The position numbers and the translations under genes are program-made. This document shows, piece after piece, positions 1 through 6,280 of a stretch of 7,192 bases of DNA. Where the stretch lies: the NCBI GenBank assembly GCA_024275815.1, contig JAJRYI010000123.1:1-7192 (forward strand), read 5' to 3'. The stretch comes from Actinomycetes bacterium. GTDB taxonomy: Bacteria; Actinomycetota; Acidimicrobiia; Spongiisociales; UBA5794. Below the pieces are notes generated by a model. It was not told the origin of the DNA, searched no databases, and saw nothing but the letters and a program-made list of their open reading frames with translations. Position 1 is the stretch's first letter; every line of letters begins with the position of its first letter.

Positions 1-87
1 GAGGCCCAGGACGGGACCGTTGCGTTCCAGAGTCCGCTTGCCGGCGTCACGGTGGAAGAGGGCTCGGGTGTGAACCTGGTCGTCTTC
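1..87 (+). other. PASTA-like half domain at the start of the HD protein
   Basis: The first 29 in-frame codons fit the second half of the PASTA consensus position by position: G-T-V, then Q-S-P, A-G, V, G-S, V, L and V at the expected spacing (core GTVAFQSPLAGVTVEEGS). PASTA domains bind peptidoglycan fragments in Stk/PknB-type kinases and penicillin-binding proteins. The first half of the domain would lie upstream of the window. The usual 7TMR-HDED region starts differently, with a conserved Asp/Thr/Arg segment after the first helix. The match could still be a divergent HDED beginning, as only half a domain is visible. Confidence 0.6.
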
Positions 88-2049
88 CGCTGGCAGGACT
101 CCTCCACCACGACGAGCACGTTGCCGCCGACGACGACAACGACGCTCCCCGATGCAGCCACACGTGAGCGGTACACGGTCGAAGAGCAGGTTGCTGCCCT
201 TTCCAGAGAGCACGCAGTCCTAGGTACAGACATCCTCACCGACTTCGTCGAGCTCCACGAGAAGGACCTCGACCGCGTGGCCGAGGGTGAGTCGAGCGTG
301 TTCCCCGACATGCAGCGCACGGCGATCACCTGGGCCCAGGAGGAACTCGACAAGGGGATCCGGGTCGGGGACCTCAACGAGGTCAAGCAGAAGTACCTCA
401 ACGCTGCGACGCGGCCGCCGATCGCGATCGTCGGGATCCCGGAGGAGGACGTCGACAAGACCCACAACGCTCTCGCCAACCTCGTCGCGCGGCGCCTCCT
501 CTCCAATGAGGACGTCGACGAGGCACAGTGGGAGATCGACAAGCAGGCTGCACGGGATGCGGTACCCGAGCAGACGACGAGCTATGCGCTTGGAACCACC
601 ATCGTCAAGGAGGGGGAGATCCTTACCTCGGTCCAGGTGGCAGCGATCCAGGAACTCGGCCTCTACTCACCCGAGATCGTGCTCGTGGCACCCGGGTGGG
701 CGCTTGCTGCGTTCGGTGCCATCAGCATTCTGCTCTTTGCCCTCCTGCTCTACCGCATCTCTCCCAAAACCGTTCGGCGCATCCGCGACGTTGTCCTACT
801 CGCCATCATCCTCGGCCTCGCGGTGTTCGCCGCCCGTGTGCCGGGCCTCGTGACGAGTGTCGACAACCACAGCATCGGCTACATCATCCCTGCTGTGGCG
901 ATCGGCGTGATGGCTGCCATCCTCTTCAACCCGCGCACGGCGCTGCTCTACACGATCCCGGTCGCTGGGTTCACCGCCATCGCAACCACCGATCTCACCT
1001 TCACCGTGTTCGCAGGGATCGCCGCGGCTGTGCCGGTGGCGTTCGTATCGAGCGTCTCAACGCGTTCCCAGCTCCGTTTGTCCGTGATCAGCTCGGCGAT
1101 CGTTGTAGCGCCTGTGGCACTCGGCCTCGAGTATCTGTTCTGGTACGGGTCCGAGGGGAGCTCCCCTTGGATGGCGGCTCTCTGGGCATTCATCGGGGCC
1201 GTGGTCGGTGGGTTCCTTGCACAGGGCATCGTCTCGTTCATGGAGACCGCGTTCGGGATCACGACGACGATGTCGTTGCTCGACCTCCTCGATCGGAATC
1301 ATCCTGCACTTCAGACGCTCGAGGAGAACGCTCCCGGGACGTTCAACCACTCGATGCTCGTCGGTTCCCTCGCGGGACGTGCCGCACGATCGATCAATGC
1401 AGATCCGCTGCTCGCACAGGCGGCTGCGTGGTACCACGACCTCGGCAAGACCGAGAACCCCCAGTACTTCGTCGAGAACCAACTCGGCTACAACCCGCAC
1501 GATGAGCTGACACCCGAGGCATCGGCCGAGATCATCCGAGGGCACGTCATCGACGGGCTCGAGCTTGCAAAGCAGTTCAGGATCCCCGACGATGTTGCCG
1601 ACGGGATCCGCATGCATCACGGCACGAGCCTCATGCGGTACTTCTATCACAAGGCGCTCGTCGACGATGAGAACGTCGACCCGGAGCTGTTCCGCCATCA
1701 CGGCAAGAAGCCGACACGCCGCGAGATGGCCATCGTGATGATCGCCGACGCTACCGAGGCTGCCGCACGCTCCTACGCTCAACAGGAGCAACCCACCGAG
1801 GAAGGCCTCTCAAAGCTGGTCGATACGATCGTCGCCGAGAAGCTCGAAGATGGCCAGTTCGACGAGTCGTCGCTGACCTTCGGCGAGCTGACCACGATCA
1901 AGCAAGAGATCGTTGCCGGTCTCGCGGCGTACTACCACGCCCGCGTCGAGTACCCGGGTTTCCCGACGGGCGAGCAGGAAGCAGTCACCGTCCCTGATAG
2001 CCCGGATGCCGGGGTCGACGATCCGGATGACTCACACGAGGACGCATGA
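1..2049 (+). CDS. pgpH: 7TMR-HD family membrane phosphohydrolase (PgpH/YqfF-like), 5'-truncated
   Basis: Probable membrane-bound c-di-AMP phosphodiesterase, hydrolysing c-di-AMP in the cytoplasm under control of an extracellular sensor. The frame is open from the first base, so the true start lies upstream; the GTG at 52 falls inside a domain and is an unlikely start. Numbering residues from the first codon, I see: a PASTA-like segment (1-29); a Thr/Pro linker (34-50); a 7TMR-HDED extracellular region to about 225, ending in the typical IVKEGE and LGL motifs; six or seven hydrophobic segments between about 230 and 413; then a cytosolic HD domain. Its metal ligands are present: His450 (in FNHS), His479-Asp480 (YHDLGK), His515 (RGH) and His539-His540 (MHHGTS), followed by the family's YFYHKA. 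The tail is acidic. The first membrane helix expected before the HDED region is outside the window. The stop overlaps the ybeY start (ATGA). The family is certain; c-di-AMP as substrate comes from Listeria PgpH and is inference here. Confidence 0.93.
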   Translation, partial: EAQDGTVAFQSPLAGVTVEEGSGVNLVVFRWQDSSTTTSTLPPTTTTTLPDAATRERYTVEEQVAALSREHAVLGTDILTDFVELHEKDLDRVAEGESSVFPDMQRTAITWAQEELDKGIRVGDLNEVKQKYLNAATRPPIAIVGIPEEDVDKTHNALANLVARRLLSNEDVDEAQWEIDKQAARDAVPEQTTSYALGTTIVKEGEILTSVQVAAIQELGLYSPEIVLVAPGWALAAFGAISILLFALLLYRISPKTVRRIRDVVLLAIILGLAVFAARVPGLVTSVDNHSIGYIIPAVAIGVMAAILFNPRTALLYTIPVAGFTAIATTDLTFTVFAGIAAAVPVAFVSSVSTRSQLRLSVISSAIVVAPVALGLEYLFWYGSEGSSPWMAALWAFIGAVVGGFLAQGIVSFMETAFGITTTMSLLDLLDRNHPALQTLEENAPGTFNHSMLVGSLAGRAARSINADPLLAQAAAWYHDLGKTENPQYFVENQLGYNPHDELTPEASAEIIRGHVIDGLELAKQFRIPDDVADGIRMHHGTSLMRYFYHKALVDDENVDPELFRHHGKKPTRREMAIVMIADATEAAARSYAQQEQPTEEGLSKLVDTIVAEKLEDGQFDESSLTFGELTTIKQEIVAGLAAYYHARVEYPGFPTGEQEAVTVPDSPDAGVDDPDDSHEDA
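100..150 (+). other. Low-complexity Thr/Pro linker in the HD protein
   Basis: Seventeen codons encode almost only Ser, Thr, Pro and Leu, with runs STTTST and TTTTT each followed by LP. The DNA is an ACG-rich simple-sequence tract. Such linkers are typical of extracytoplasmic parts of actinobacterial proteins, often next to PASTA domains, and can be O-glycosylated. It separates the PASTA-like segment from the HDED sensor, consistent with a modular fusion outside the membrane. Confidence 0.75.
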
Positions 2050-2510
2050 CCGTTGCCGTTTCACCGGTAGAGCGAGAGGACATCGACGAATCTGCGATAC
2101 GTGTCTTTGCCGCTTCCATCCTCACGACAGAGGGCGTCCCCAACGATGCGTCCCTTTCCATCACCTTCGTCTCAGCGGGAGACATCGCCGATCTCAATGA
2201 ACGTTTCATGGGCAAGGCCGGGCCGACGGACGTCCTGTCGTTCCCGATCGAGGATGCTTCCCCCGACACACCACCCCTGGCTGCAGCCGGTGGCCCACCC
2301 CTCGAACTCGGTGACATCTTCGTCTGCCCCGAGATCGTCGAGGCCCACGCCAAGGAGTTCGGTGTCGCCTTCGTCGATGAGCTGTTCCTCATGGTCGCAC
2401 ACGGTGTGTTGCATATCCTTGGCTGGGACCATCAGAGCGAAGCAGATGCACAGGCGATGGAGTCGAGAGAGGCACGACATCTCCAGACGATCGGAAGGAC
2501 CAGACGATGA
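2046..2510 (+). CDS. ybeY: Endoribonuclease YbeY, rRNA maturation factor
   Basis: Zinc-dependent single-strand endoribonuclease involved in 16S rRNA 3'-end maturation and 70S ribosome quality control in the cytoplasm. The protein has 154 residues, the usual family length. The family signature H-x3-H-x5-H is intact in HGVLHILGWDH, with zinc ligands His119, His123 and His129, and is followed by a Met in the expected place (QAME). Upstream are the conserved LNERFMGKAGPTDVLSFP region (residues about 50-67) and the LGDIFVCPE strand (87-95). An insertion rich in Pro and Ala lies between them. The ATG overlaps the preceding stop by 4 nt, and GAGGA at 2038-2042 gives a close, weak ribosome site, so translation is probably coupled to the upstream gene. 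The gene stands, as in many bacteria, just before the CNNM gene and era, fitting a ribosome-biogenesis cluster. Confidence 0.96.
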   Translation: MTVAVSPVEREDIDESAIRVFAASILTTEGVPNDASLSITFVSAGDIADLNERFMGKAGPTDVLSFPIEDASPDTPPLAAAGGPPLELGDIFVCPEIVEAHAKEFGVAFVDELFLMVAHGVLHILGWDHQSEADAQAMESREARHLQTIGRTRR

Positions 2511-3685
2511 CCGCTGATATCGCCAGCATGGTCGTCGTTGGGTTCGTTGCTCTGTCCATGGTCTTCGTCGCTGCGTTGTTGCGGGCAGGCGGAGCGAGCC
2601 TCGTGCGCACACCGCGGGCCGACGCGCTCCACGACGAAGCCGATGGGGTACGAGGGGCAGACGTCGTGGCGCACATCCTCGAGGACCGTGCGAGCGTCCA
2701 GCCTGCCCTCGGGACGACCATCACGTTCCTCATCGTGCTCGCGGTGATCCCCCTCACCTGGGTACTCACCGACACACTCTCGGGTGTGATGCTCGGTATG
2801 GGGTTGTTCGCCATGGCCGTTGCCCTCGTGATCCTTGTCGACGTGATCCCGAGATGGATCGGACGGAACCGGCCGGGGGCACTCGCGTACAGGCTCGGTC
2901 TACCGCTCAAGTGGGCGGTGGCGTTCGGAGCCGCTGCGGGGGACCTCATCGCCGACGCCGACGACGATCTCGAGTCGGACGCCCCCGACGCGGACGCCGA
3001 CGAACGTGAGCTGATCTTGTCGGTGCTCGAGTTCACCGACACGATCGTGCGCGAGGTGATGGTGCCACGCACCGACATGATCACGATCTCGGCAGATGCA
3101 TCGACAGACGACGCGGTCGACATCGTCCTCTCGAGTGGTCGTTCCCGAATCCCGGTCACCGGTGAGACCATCGATCACATCGTCGGGATCCTGTTCGCAC
3201 GCGACCTCCTCGAGATCTTCGACAAGGAGCAGCCGCCGAGGACCGCCGGTGTGATCGCCCACGACGCGTACTTCGTGCCGGAGACGAAACAGCTGTCCGA
3301 GCTCCTCAAGGAGATGCAGGCGAATCAGCAACATCTCGCGATCGTCATCGATGAGTTCGGTGGTACCGCGGGCCTTGTGACCATCGAGGACCTCATCGAG
3401 GAGATCGTCGGCGAGATCGTCGACGAGTTCGATGAGGAGGAGCCGATGGTTGTCGAGATGGGAGATGAGTGGATCGTCGATGCACGCCTCGACGTCGACG
3501 ATCTCACTGATCTCGTCGGTGTCGAGCTGCCGTCGGACGAGTGGGACACGGTCGGTGGTCTAGTCCTGGAGTTGGCAGGCAGGGTGCCTCTCGAGGGTGA
3601 ACAGTTCGAGCACGACGGGTTGCTCTTTACCGCCGATACGGTTCAGGGCAGGCGGGTATCCAAAGTGAGGGTGGCGAGACTGTGA
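2507..3685 (+). CDS. CNNM/CorC-like membrane protein with CBS pair (hemolysin C family)
   Basis: Membrane protein of the CNNM/HlyC/CorC family, linked in other bacteria to Mg2+ or other cation homeostasis. The 392 residues divide into a DUF21-type membrane domain (about 1-145, three clear hydrophobic stretches near 5-25, 70-88 and 90-113), an Asp-rich linker (149-168), a CBS pair (about 183-305, with EVMVPRTDM at 183-191 and the hallmark DEFGGTAG at 282-289) and a C-terminal CorC/HlyC associated domain (about 310-392). The ATG overlaps the ybeY stop by 4 nt; GGAAGG at 2493-2498 lies 8 nt upstream, a good ribosome site. Oddly, the membrane domain lacks the usual SAAE-type acidic residue in helix 1 (RAGGAS stands there), while an Asp (VDVIPR) replaces the usual Glu before the Pro-Lys/Arg of helix 3. 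Transport activity is therefore uncertain; a regulatory or accessory role is possible. Confidence 0.9.
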   Translation: MTADIASMVVVGFVALSMVFVAALLRAGGASLVRTPRADALHDEADGVRGADVVAHILEDRASVQPALGTTITFLIVLAVIPLTWVLTDTLSGVMLGMGLFAMAVALVILVDVIPRWIGRNRPGALAYRLGLPLKWAVAFGAAAGDLIADADDDLESDAPDADADERELILSVLEFTDTIVREVMVPRTDMITISADASTDDAVDIVLSSGRSRIPVTGETIDHIVGILFARDLLEIFDKEQPPRTAGVIAHDAYFVPETKQLSELLKEMQANQQHLAIVIDEFGGTAGLVTIEDLIEEIVGEIVDEFDEEEPMVVEMGDEWIVDARLDVDDLTDLVGVELPSDEWDTVGGLVLELAGRVPLEGEQFEHDGLLFTADTVQGRRVSKVRVARL

Positions 3686-4575
3686 CGCACTTCGAGACGA
3701 GGTCAGGGTTCGTATCGGTCGTCGGGCGTCCCAACGTCGGGAAGTCGACGCTGGTCAATGCGATCGTCGGCAAGAAGGTCGCCATCACCTCCTCGCGGCC
3801 ACAGACAACCCGCAACACGATCCGCGGCGTGCTCACCCTCCCTGAGGAAGGGGTACAGATCGTCCTCGTCGACACCCCCGGTATCCACAAGCCGCGCACG
3901 GCGCTCGGGGAGCGGCTCAACACGCTCGTGTACGGTTCGCTCGCCGAGGCGGACGCAGCGCTCTTCCTCATCGACGCGACCCAGGCGATCGGGCCGGGGG
4001 ATCGCTTGATCGCCGAGCGGCTCCAGCAAGCCAACGTCCCGGTGGTGCTCGTGATCAACAAGGTCGACATCGCCGACAAGGACAAGGTCCTTCTCCAGCT
4101 CGCCGAGGCGAGTAGCTGGGAGTTCGACGCGTACGTTCCCGTCTCTGCTCGCAACAACGACGGCACCGACCTCGTGATCGGGGAACTCGTTGCGATGCTC
4201 CCACCCGGGCCGTTCTTCTTCCCTCCCGATGCCCACTCAGACCAGCCCGACATCTTCCTTGCGGGTGAGATCATCCGTGAGAAGTACCTTGCACGTCTCC
4301 GTGAGGAACTGCCGCACTCCCTTGCCGTCGTCGTCGACGACATGGAGACCGATGACAAGGGGTTGCTGAGGATCTCGGCGACGGCCTACGTCGAGCGGGA
4401 CTCCCAGAAGGGGATGGCGATCGGCAAGGGTGGCTCGATGATCAAGGCCGTCGGAACCGAAGCCCGCGAGGACCTCGAACGCCTCTTCGGCACGAAGGTC
4501 TTCCTCGATCTGCGTGTCCGTGTCGAGAAGGATTGGCAACGCTCCGATGAGATGCTCGACCGCCTCGGCTTCTAA
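3682..4575 (+). CDS. era: GTPase Era, 30S ribosomal subunit assembly
   Basis: Ras-like GTPase that binds the 3' end of 16S rRNA through a KH domain and acts late in 30S maturation, at the membrane or in the cytoplasm. All G motifs are present: G1 GRPNVGKST (residues 15-23), effector-region G2 in RPQTTRN (39-45), G3 DTPGIHKP (64-71), G4 NKVD (126-129) and G5 VSARN (154-158). The C-terminal type II KH domain shows GKGG at 248-251. The 297-residue length is normal for the family. The GTG start overlaps the preceding stop (GTGA), with GAGGG at 3667-3671 at 10 nt, and places the G1 motif at the usual distance from the N terminus. Era ends the first coupled gene block, beside ybeY, which also acts on the 16S 3' end. 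No clear U-tailed terminator follows it. Confidence 0.98.
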   Translation: MTHFETRSGFVSVVGRPNVGKSTLVNAIVGKKVAITSSRPQTTRNTIRGVLTLPEEGVQIVLVDTPGIHKPRTALGERLNTLVYGSLAEADAALFLIDATQAIGPGDRLIAERLQQANVPVVLVINKVDIADKDKVLLQLAEASSWEFDAYVPVSARNNDGTDLVIGELVAMLPPGPFFFPPDAHSDQPDIFLAGEIIREKYLARLREELPHSLAVVVDDMETDDKGLLRISATAYVERDSQKGMAIGKGGSMIKAVGTEAREDLERLFGTKVFLDLRVRVEKDWQRSDEMLDRLGF

Positions 4576-4588
4576 CCCCAACTCCCAT

Positions 4589-4632
4589 ACCCAGGGTTGG
4601 TCGTCCGATATACGCCGCAGCTAACCCTGGGT
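4589..4632. repeat. Structured repeat, copy 1 (hairpin)
   Basis: ACCCAGGGTT (4589-4598) is perfectly inverted as AACCCTGGGT (4623-4632). The stem can extend by a G-T and a G-C pair, leaving a 20-nt loop (4601-4620). Each arm is also nearly self-palindromic (ACCC-A-GGGT), so a DNA-binding dimer could recognise each arm. No T-run follows, so a classical intrinsic terminator is unlikely, although the position just after era would suit one. The element recurs in diverged form at 4683-4721. Confidence 0.75.
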
Positions 4633-4679
4633 TGTGGAACCGGTAAGTGCCGCAGGGGGCCCACAGAATGAAGTTACCC

Positions 4680-4724
4680 GACACCCGGATTGGCCGTCCG
4701 AGCCGCGAGTATCCCGTGGGTGTC
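4680..4724. repeat. Structured repeat, copy 2 (hairpin)
   Basis: GACACCC (4680-4686) pairs with GGGTGTC (4718-4724), and the adjoining GGAT (4687-4690) pairs with ATCC (4711-4714), giving 11 pairs with a 3-nt bulge (4715-4717) and a 20-nt loop (4691-4710). The part 4683-4721 aligns to copy 1: both have ACCC at the start, TTGGYCGTCCGA, then GCCGC and AG in the loop, and CCC plus GGGT at the end. A G-C pair of copy 1 (4596/4625) is an A-T pair here (4689/4712), so pairing is kept although sequence changed. Confidence 0.72.
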
Positions 4725-4729
4725 TCACG

Positions 4730-4758
4730 TTGACGGTACTCTGGCGTACCGGATCGAG
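4730..4758 (+). promoter_or_regulatory. Possible promoter region of recO
   Basis: TTGACG (4730-4735) resembles a sigma-70-type -35 box, but the hexamer 17 nt further on (ATCGAG) is a poor -10. An alternative -10 of the actinobacterial TANNNT type, TACTCT, lies at 4737-4742 without a good -35. A promoter is expected because a 194-nt gap separates recO from era, but the sequence does not settle its position. Confidence 0.3.
4734..4751. repeat. Short inverted repeat before recO
   Basis: CGGTAC (4734-4739) is perfectly inverted as GTACCG (4746-4751) around a 6-nt spacer. It lies 18 nt before the recO start and overlaps both candidate promoter boxes, so it could serve as an operator or a small leader hairpin. 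It is short enough to be chance. Confidence 0.4.
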
Positions 4759-4765
4759 AAAGGGA
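4759..4765 (+). promoter_or_regulatory. Ribosome binding site supporting a TTG start
   Basis: AAAGGGA stands 4 nt before the TTG at 4770. No in-frame ATG, GTG or TTG lies immediately upstream, and the next in-frame GTG (4797) is within the conserved RecO N-terminal fold, so this site decides the TTG start. Confidence 0.65.
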
Positions 4766-4769
4766 CACG

Positions 4770-5486
4770 TTGGCGATACGTAGCGACCAGGGGATCGTGT
4801 TGCGCGGGTATCCGTTCGGGGAATCCCATCGCGTCGTCGTCCTGCTGAGCCCCAACCACGGGAAGCTCCGCACGGTCGCCAAGGGGGTTCGTAAGACGAA
4901 GAGCCGCTTCGGTGGCAGGCTCGAGCCGCTCACCCACGTCGATCTGGTGCTCTACGAGGGCAAGAACCTCGACACGATCACCCAGGTGTCGATCATCAAC
5001 GCGTTCCCCAACCTGCGCAACGACCTCGACCGGGTGCTAGCAGCCGGCACGATGGTCGAAGTGGTCGATGCCGTCGTCCAGGAGGACGAACCGTCCCAGA
5101 GGATGTTCCTCCTCCTCCAGCGAGGACTCACCGTCCTCGACCACGGACCGGTTCACTCCGATCTCGTCACGTCGTTCCTGCTCAAGGCCGCAGCGATCAT
5201 CGGTGTCGCCCCATCTCTCTACAGCTGCGCAGGGTGTGGAGTCTCAGGACCGTTGCGCCGGTTCAGTTTCTCAGCAGGAGGTTCTCTGTGCGAGGAGTGC
5301 CGCACTCCCGGCTCGTACAACCTGCGTGAGGGTCTCGTTCCCTACATGTCGATCGTCGCTGCATCCGATCTCCACCTCCTCCCTGAAGCCGACGAGTCGA
5401 TGTCGCGTGAGGCGCTCGGTGTGACGAAGCGGTTCTTCGAGTATCACCTCGAGCGGCAGCTCGACACCCTGGCGGTGATGCCGTGA
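4770..5486 (+). CDS. recO: DNA repair protein RecO
   Basis: Mediator of the RecFOR recombination pathway: it binds single-stranded DNA and RecR and helps load RecA onto SSB-coated gaps. The 238 residues show the N-terminal OB-fold region (about 1-80, with GIVLRGYPFGESHRVV and HGKL, then the KGVRKTKSRFGGRLEP stretch), a helical middle part, and a zinc knuckle with Cys153, Cys156, Cys174 and Cys177. It closes with the typical helical tail ending in ERQLDTL. The length matches the family. The start is a TTG supported by the purine-rich site just before it and by the N-terminal homology. Its last 4 nt overlap the uppS GTG. Placement between era and uppS/glyS follows the order in Mycobacterium. 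Confidence 0.95.
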   Translation: MAIRSDQGIVLRGYPFGESHRVVVLLSPNHGKLRTVAKGVRKTKSRFGGRLEPLTHVDLVLYEGKNLDTITQVSIINAFPNLRNDLDRVLAAGTMVEVVDAVVQEDEPSQRMFLLLQRGLTVLDHGPVHSDLVTSFLLKAAAIIGVAPSLYSCAGCGVSGPLRRFSFSAGGSLCEECRTPGSYNLREGLVPYMSIVAASDLHLLPEADESMSREALGVTKRFFEYHLERQLDTLAVMP

Positions 5487-6250
5487 TCGAGTGGCTCACC
5501 ACTGAGGTCGACCTCGACAACGTTCCCGTGCACGTCGGCATCATCATGGATGGCAACGGACGATGGGCCAACGCCCGGGGGCTCCATCGCACCCAGGGCC
5601 ACGCGGCGGGGGAGCCTGCGCTCTTCGATGTCGTGCACGGTGCCCTCGACCTGGGGGTCAAGTGGCTCACGGTCTACACGTTCTCGACGGAGAACTGGAA
5701 CCGTGACGAGTACGAGGTCGAGTTCCTCATGCAGTTCAACGTCGACCTCCTCGAACGCCGCAGGGACGAACTCAACGACCTCGGGGTACGGGTGATCTTC
5801 ATGGGTGATCTCGATGATGAGCGTGTTCCCAACGTTCTTCGTGACCGTATCCGCGACGCTGAAGACCTCACCAAGGACAACACGACGATGACGATGGTGT
5901 TCGCGTTCAACTACGGCGGACGGGTAGAGATCGTCGAAGCGTGCCAGGCGATCGCCCGGGGTGTAGCCGACGGCAGCATCGACGCGAGAGATGTGACGGT
6001 CGACACTATTGCAGAGCACCTCTACCTGCCCGACATGCCGGACCCCGACCTCGTGATCCGGACCAGCGGTGAGCAGCGCACGTCCAACTTCCTGCTGTGG
6101 GAGGCCGCCTACAGCGAGTACGTCTTCACCCCGGTGCTGTGGCCGGACTTCGACCGACACGAGCTTGCACGCTGTATCGGTGAGTATCAGACCAGGGACC
6201 GCCGGTTCGGTCGTGCTGTGGATGGTTCGTTGGGAGACATCACGGAGTAG
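5483..6250 (+). CDS. uppS: Isoprenyl transferase (cis-polyprenyl / undecaprenyl-type diphosphate synthase)
   Basis: Cis-prenyltransferase that adds isopentenyl diphosphate units to an allylic primer to make the long polyprenyl carrier of cell-wall precursors, at the inner face of the membrane. The 255-residue protein carries all family signatures: HVGIIMDGNGRWA with catalytic Asp23, RTQGHAAGE (36-44), FSTENW, FNYGGR, and RTSGEQR (193-199) with Arg193 and Arg199 for diphosphate binding, then SNFLLW and YSE with Glu212 as Mg2+ ligand. The sequence resembles mycobacterial Rv2361c (decaprenyl diphosphate synthase), so the product may be C50 rather than C55; chain length cannot be read from this sequence. 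The GTG start overlaps the recO stop (GTGA) with only a weak purine-rich site, suggesting coupled translation. Confidence 0.95.
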   Translation: MIEWLTTEVDLDNVPVHVGIIMDGNGRWANARGLHRTQGHAAGEPALFDVVHGALDLGVKWLTVYTFSTENWNRDEYEVEFLMQFNVDLLERRRDELNDLGVRVIFMGDLDDERVPNVLRDRIRDAEDLTKDNTTMTMVFAFNYGGRVEIVEACQAIARGVADGSIDARDVTVDTIAEHLYLPDMPDPDLVIRTSGEQRTSNFLLWEAAYSEYVFTPVLWPDFDRHELARCIGEYQTRDRRFGRAVDGSLGDITE

Positions 6251-6251
6251 C

Positions 6252-6275
6252 ATCCTGGCACTCCACAACCAGGAT
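6252..6275 (+). promoter_or_regulatory. Hairpin covering the glyS ribosome binding site
   Basis: ATCCTGG (6252-6258) is perfectly inverted as CCAGGAT (6269-6275) with a 10-nt loop. The 3' arm contains AGGA (6271-6274), the only ribosome-binding-like sequence before the glyS ATG at 6281. In the mRNA the stem would hide this site, and it begins right after the uppS stop. Ribosomes finishing uppS could melt it, giving translational coupling; a regulatory role is inference. Confidence 0.5.
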
Positions 6276-6280
6276 TCGTG

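Larger units (their letters stand above)
4576..4769. other. Non-coding gap between era and recO
   Basis: This 194-nt gap holds no convincing gene on either strand. It contains two related hairpin repeats, a shorter third inverted repeat beside a TTGACG box, and the ribosome site of recO. The Mycobacterium neighbourhood has an amidohydrolase gene (amiA2) at this point; no remnant of it is visible here. Confidence 0.8.

Noticed and set aside
52..54. GTG as the true start of the HD protein
   Set aside because: It falls inside the PASTA-like segment, the frame is open to the window edge, and no signal or first membrane helix follows it, so the gene must begin upstream.
528..1505. Long alternative plus-strand frame inside the HD gene
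   Set aside because: Its translation is rich in Arg, His, Cys and Pro with no family resemblance, typical of an out-of-frame reading, while the main frame has membrane helices and HD motifs here.
1057..1791. Long minus-strand open frame opposite the HD domain
   Set aside because: It is the codon-shadow of a clearly conserved plus-strand domain, with no recognisable motif of its own; such frames are expected in GC-rich DNA.
4576..4640. Intrinsic terminator after era
   Set aside because: A good stem exists at 4589-4632, but its loop is long and no T-run follows, on either strand.
4576..4769. tRNA or small protein gene in the era-recO gap
   Set aside because: No cloverleaf with a T-arm (GGTTCRA) was seen, and no short frame there has both a ribosome site and a plausible start.
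6251..6280. T-box or other tRNA-sensing leader for glyS
   Set aside because: The gap is only 30 nt and contains no T-box sequence or specifier structure.
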